Below the pieces are notes generated by a model that worked only from the letters and a program-made list of their open reading frames with translations, was not told the DNA's origin and did no database searches. DNA of 64,000 nt from Weissella uvarum. Its GTDB lineage: Bacteria > Bacillota > Bacilli > Lactobacillales > Lactobacillaceae. Positions 60,963 through 64,000 of the stretch are shown here, in pieces (the stretch's first letter is position 1; every line of letters starts with the position of its first letter). The DNA lies in assembly GCF_016908785.1 (NCBI RefSeq), contig NZ_JAFBEO010000001.1:372001-436000 (forward strand), in the 5' to 3' direction. The translations under genes were made by a program, and so were the position numbers.

Positions 60963-61661
60963 TTACGCCTCTTCCGAACCTAGGAACTTAGCCACTAAGG
61001 CCGCCAATGCAGCCCCAGCAAGTGGTCCAAGTAGGTAAACCCCGATTTGTGACATGGCAGTTGATGAACCGTAGATAAGCATCATCAAAGCGGGTCCAAA
61101 TGAACGAGCAGGATTAAGTGAAGCACCGGTTGCTGAAATACCAAGTAAAATCAAAGCAACCAAAGTGAATCCAACGACAATTGGCGTTAGATTGCCAGCA
61201 GCATACTTCTTTGAAGTTACCATCATAACAACCAAGACCAACATAAAGGTCAACAAGAATTCAATCAATGTTGCCCCTAAGAAGCTAACTGGTTGTTGGA
61301 AAGTTGTTTGACCAAAACCAATTTGTTGAATCGCTTCTTTCTTGGCACCAAAAGCAGCAAAGAAACCAGCCACAACAGCTGAACCAGCTACTGCTCCAAG
61401 CACTTGGGCAACAACATAGCCTAAGAAATCAAGCCAACCTAAGCGATTATTAATCGCCATGGCCAATGATACCGCTGGATTCAAATGACCACCAGACACA
61501 CCACCGATAGCGTAAATGGCTGCCATAGCACCAAGACCAAAGGCCAAAGCAACTGGTAGTGGGCCAGCTTGCGTGCCAACAAATACAACAACACCAGTTC
61601 CAATTGCAACCAGCATCAACGTTCCAATAAATTCGGCTAAGTAAATCCGAGCCTTTTCCAT
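60963..61661 (-). CDS. MIP-family aquaporin / glyceroporin
   Basis: 232 aa with six helices and the two pore motifs GGHLNPAVSLA (near 58) and GASLNPARSFGP (near 183). The selectivity-filter Arg after the second NPA is kept. The His typical of water-only AqpZ is replaced by a hydrophobic residue in helix 5, so small solutes such as glycerol or lactic acid may pass. GGAGG binding site. Single-gene unit. Confidence 0.9.
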   Translation of the reverse strand: MEKARIYLAEFIGTLMLVAIGTGVVVFVGTQAGPLPVALAFGLGAMAAIYAIGGVSGGHLNPAVSLAMAINNRLGWLDFLGYVVAQVLGAVAGSAVVAGFFAAFGAKKEAIQQIGFGQTTFQQPVSFLGATLIEFLLTFMLVLVVMMVTSKKYAAGNLTPIVVGFTLVALILLGISATGASLNPARSFGPALMMLIYGSSTAMSQIGVYLLGPLAGAALAALVAKFLGSEEA

Positions 61662-61750
61662 AAAATACCTCCAATAATAAAAAACAATATTTAGTTTATA
61701 TCATGTATAAAGTTAATGAACCTTAAAATCTAACCGCAACGTGGGCCAAC

Positions 61751-62086
61751 TTATCGACCAATAATTCGTCCAGCTTCGTTATCAAGCTTGAACCACAAGC
61801 GACTAGGATTCTCTTTAAACTGTTCTACGAAACTAGGTTCTCCCTCTGCAGGTTTGGTTTCACCTTCTAGCTCATCATCAAACCCAACCAATTGCAAAGC
61901 ATTTAAATCAGCATCCCAACGCACTGTGTCGTAATTTCCGTCTAAACGGTCATCGACAATTGATTGAAAACCTAATTTCAATGCTTCTTGAATCACGTCT
62001 TCCGGTGTTACATCAAACCCACGTGCTTGCATTAAGGTTACTTGGTCATTCACTTCTTGCATATCCTGCGGAATTTTTTCAGCCAT
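61751..62086 (-). CDS. Small acidic protein of unknown function
   Basis: 111 aa from the ATG at 62086 (AGGAGGTG upstream). Soluble, acidic, with a predicted helical N-terminal half (EVNDQVTLMQARGFDVTPEDVIQEALKLGF) and a Glu-rich loop (ELEGETKPAEGEP). No family recognised. It lies alone between the aquaporin and nnrE, divergent from nnrE. Confidence 0.6.
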   Translation of the reverse strand: MAEKIPQDMQEVNDQVTLMQARGFDVTPEDVIQEALKLGFQSIVDDRLDGNYDTVRWDADLNALQLVGFDDELEGETKPAEGEPSFVEQFKENPSRLWFKLDNEAGRIIGR

Positions 62087-62154
62087 GTTAGCACCTCCAT
62101 CATTTTTTTGCCAATACACATTGTAACACGCACAGCACCAATCAGATAATTGAT

Positions 62155-62183
62155 TTGTTAGGAACCCCCATTCCGTTTATAAT
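62155..62183 (+). promoter_or_regulatory. nnrE promoter
   Basis: TTGTTA (62155-62160), 17 bases, TATAAT (62178-62183), about 40 bases before nnrE. Confidence 0.75.
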
Positions 62184-62221
62184 AGGTTTGATTGAATTAA
62201 AAATAAAGGAGGTTACATTTC

Positions 62222-62887
62222 ATGGTTGAAGCTGTAACCGCACAAGAAATGCAACTATTAGATCGTTATACGGTCGATACAATTGGGATGCCTGCCTTGG
62301 TATTGATGGAGCGCACAGCCCAATCAGTAATTGAAGTGCTGGCCTCAGGTAAATATGATCTGTCAAAAGTTCTCGTCATTGCAGGACTTAGTAATAACGG
62401 TGGTGACGGCATTGTCATTTCCCGTTTACTCAGTCAAAAAGCAGTTAATGTCGATTTGCTCATTTTAGGAGATGAAAAGCGCGCTACTCCTAATACTGCC
62501 ACTCAATTAAAAATTGCACGCAATTACGGAATTGAACCCAAACATCGCGTCCATGATTTCAAACATTATAGCGTCATTATTGATGCCCTCTTCGGGATTG
62601 GTTTGTCTAAGCCCGTGCCTGTTAAACTAGGTGAAATTATTAAGCGGGTTAACGCCGCAAACATTCCCGTCATTTCTGTCGACGTCCCTTCTGGTTTAAA
62701 TGCCACAACTGGTGAAATTTTGGGCTCAGCAATTCGTGCTGATGCAACCGTCACCTTTGGCTATCCCAAAACAGGCTTGCTTCAAAATGAAGGCCTCAAA
62801 CGTTCTGGTGATATTTACGTCAAGGATATTGGTATCTATCGTCCTGAAAATCTCGATGAATTCCTAAAATCACAACAGGAAGGTTAG
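62222..62887 (+). CDS. nnrE: NAD(P)H-hydrate epimerase
   Basis: 221 aa YjeF N-terminal-type protein, stand-alone without the dehydratase domain. Motifs: NNGGDGIVISRLL (near 59-71), IIDALFGIGLSKPV (near 119) and SVDVPSGLNATTGE (near 155), holding the catalytic Asp and Lys region. Repairs hydrated NAD(P)H together with a separate dehydratase not seen here. AAAGGAGG binding site. A flavoprotein gene follows 7 bases later. Confidence 0.93.
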   Translation: MVEAVTAQEMQLLDRYTVDTIGMPALVLMERTAQSVIEVLASGKYDLSKVLVIAGLSNNGGDGIVISRLLSQKAVNVDLLILGDEKRATPNTATQLKIARNYGIEPKHRVHDFKHYSVIIDALFGIGLSKPVPVKLGEIIKRVNAANIPVISVDVPSGLNATTGEILGSAIRADATVTFGYPKTGLLQNEGLKRSGDIYVKDIGIYRPENLDEFLKSQQEG

Positions 62888-62894
62888 TAATGTA

Positions 62895-64000
62895 ATGAAG
62901 ATTGTATTAATCGGCGCTGGTCCGCGCAATTTAGTGCTAGTTGAACGTCTAATCGCATATGCAAAGGCTACCGCAGGATTACATGACATTACCATTGCCG
63001 ATGCATATCCAATTGGTGGTGCTGTTTGGAACCCGGATCAAAATCCCCGTTTCATGGCAAACACGATTAGTCAACAATTAACATTATTTACAGACGATTC
63101 CGTCAAAAAACAAGTTTCTGGTTTAACTGGTCCTAATTTTTACGAATGGGCCCACACTGATGCAAGCGATTATCTAACAACGCATCATTTTAAAAATGAA
63201 CAGGCCTTTCGTGCTGAAATAGCGATTTTAAACCCAAACCACTTCGCTTCAAGAGCATTATTTGGTTTATACGCTAATTATTATTTTGAAACGCTTCAAA
63301 AGCATTTACCAGATAATACGCAACTGCAGTTTAAGCAACAATACGTCACGCACGTGCACCCACAAGCTGATGAAACTTTTAGCATCACTTTTGCGGATGG
63401 TTCAACACAAACCGCTGACGTCGTCGTTTACACCCCTGGTTATACCAACGTTGATCCGACTGATGAAGAAAAACAGTTTAAACAACATGCTAAGACCCAT
63501 CAGTTAGTCTACCTACCACCAATGCACCCGAGTGATGCACCTCTTGCCGAAATCAAAGGCAACCAAAATGTGATTATCCGTGGTTTAGGCTTAAGCTTTT
63601 TTGATTACTTAGCTGAGTTAACCATCGGTCGGGGTGGGCAGTTTGTTCGGTCCGCTGATGATACACTGACTTACCAACCTTCTGGACAAGAGCCTCATCT
63701 CATCGCTGGCTCTCGTAGCGGTACTCTACCACGTTCAAAAGCCTATAATCAAAAGGCCCAAGCCGAATCATATCAAGCACTCTTTTTCACACCTGAAAAG
63801 ATTCAAGCCCGTATGATTGATGGTCATATTAGTTATGACGATTTTTATGATTTGTTCCAAAAAGAAATGACTTACAAGTATTACTTTAATTTGATGAGTG
63901 ATACAGCCATCACTTGGCCCTTTGACCGTGCAGATTTCTTAACGAGTCTACAAAATAGCCAAGATTTGAATGCCACTGCGCGTGCGTTTGGCATTCCTGA
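62895..64000 (+). CDS. FAD/NAD(P)-binding protein, 3' end cut by window
   Basis: First 368 residues of a flavoprotein, open at the right edge. N-terminal dinucleotide motif VLIGAGPRNLVLVE (near 4-17) and PIGGAVWNP, then a second internal ADP-binding motif (IIRGLGLSFFDYLAEL near 233-248), the layout of the FAD-NAD(P)-binding (HI0933- or YdhS-like) family in lactic acid bacteria. GTPRS-like TLPRSKAYN follows. Substrate unknown. Probably co-transcribed with nnrE. No signal peptide. Confidence 0.8.
   Translation, partial: MKIVLIGAGPRNLVLVERLIAYAKATAGLHDITIADAYPIGGAVWNPDQNPRFMANTISQQLTLFTDDSVKKQVSGLTGPNFYEWAHTDASDYLTTHHFKNEQAFRAEIAILNPNHFASRALFGLYANYYFETLQKHLPDNTQLQFKQQYVTHVHPQADETFSITFADGSTQTADVVVYTPGYTNVDPTDEEKQFKQHAKTHQLVYLPPMHPSDAPLAEIKGNQNVIIRGLGLSFFDYLAELTIGRGGQFVRSADDTLTYQPSGQEPHLIAGSRSGTLPRSKAYNQKAQAESYQALFFTPEKIQARMIDGHISYDDFYDLFQKEMTYKYYFNLMSDTAITWPFDRADFLTSLQNSQDLNATARAFGIP

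Noticed and set aside
1-64000. CRISPR array, prophage or insertion sequences
   Set aside because: No regularly spaced repeats, no transposase, integrase or structural phage genes are seen in any frame.

Overview
The window looks like chromosomal DNA of a low-GC, obligately heterofermentative lactic acid bacterium, most likely Weissella or a close Leuconostocaceae relative. The evidence is a phosphoketolase (xfp) and a bifunctional AdhE, CiaRH- and AdcR-type regulators of the Lactobacillales kind, Firmicute ribosome binding sites, and many small transporters and peptidases. The genus is inferred from gene content only. There is no phage, insertion sequence, CRISPR array or rRNA operon. rsmG-parA-parB-DUF951-ychF plus two parS-like sites place the region in the replication-origin half of the chromosome.

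Layout. 1-2.5 kb: osmoprotectant ABC transporter (opuC, left end cut). 3-6.2 kb: nucleoside uptake and hydrolysis operon under a cre site. 6.2-12.5 kb: two small membrane proteins, a heterodimeric ABC exporter, hflX and a phosphatase. 12.6-12.8 kb: two identical tRNA-Glu(CTC) genes. 12.8-23.5 kb: exoA, a MazG-like protein, adhE with a Rex-like operator, pepO, a DUF4811-like protein, xfp and a GntR regulator. 23.6-30.2 kb: an HD hydrolase, a membrane metalloprotease-like protein, ybaK, an asymmetric ABC-F protein, and the zinc operon adcR-adcA-adcC-adcB behind a double AdcR operator. 30.2-38.2 kb: SprT, a DUF975 protein, a drug-efflux MFS gene enclosed by two identical copies of a tRNA-Tyr/tRNA-Gln pair, a phosphoesterase, dtpT and a second MFS gene. 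38.3-47.9 kb: a two-component system, the rsmG-parAB-ychF cluster, a cysteine-free mutY, and ciaRH. 48-52.3 kb: a highly structured small RNA or leader, menE, menB, a MenI-like thioesterase, an isochorismatase-family hydrolase and an orphan gene. 52.5-57 kb: a PC4-like protein, asparaginase and two amino-acid permeases, the first behind a leader-peptide attenuator. 57-64 kb: an oxidoreductase, a PgpA-family protein, a divergent NmrA/TetR pair with twin operators, a secreted Ser-rich protein, an aquaporin, nnrE and a partial FAD protein.

The most interesting signals are regulatory RNA. Upstream of the SteT-like permease (56781-56945) a Thr/Ser/Phe-rich 23-codon leader ORF, mutually exclusive pairings and an intrinsic terminator form what looks like a classical translation-coupled attenuator. 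Between menE and ciaR (47969-48152) an almost fully base-paired RNA of about 170 nt has its own promoter, a 13-codon TTG-start ORF and a strong terminator. Other points of note are an ABC-F protein with one complete and one dismantled ATP site, a MutY without iron-sulfur ligands, the tRNA-pair duplication around an efflux gene, and twin DnaA boxes between opuC and nupC.
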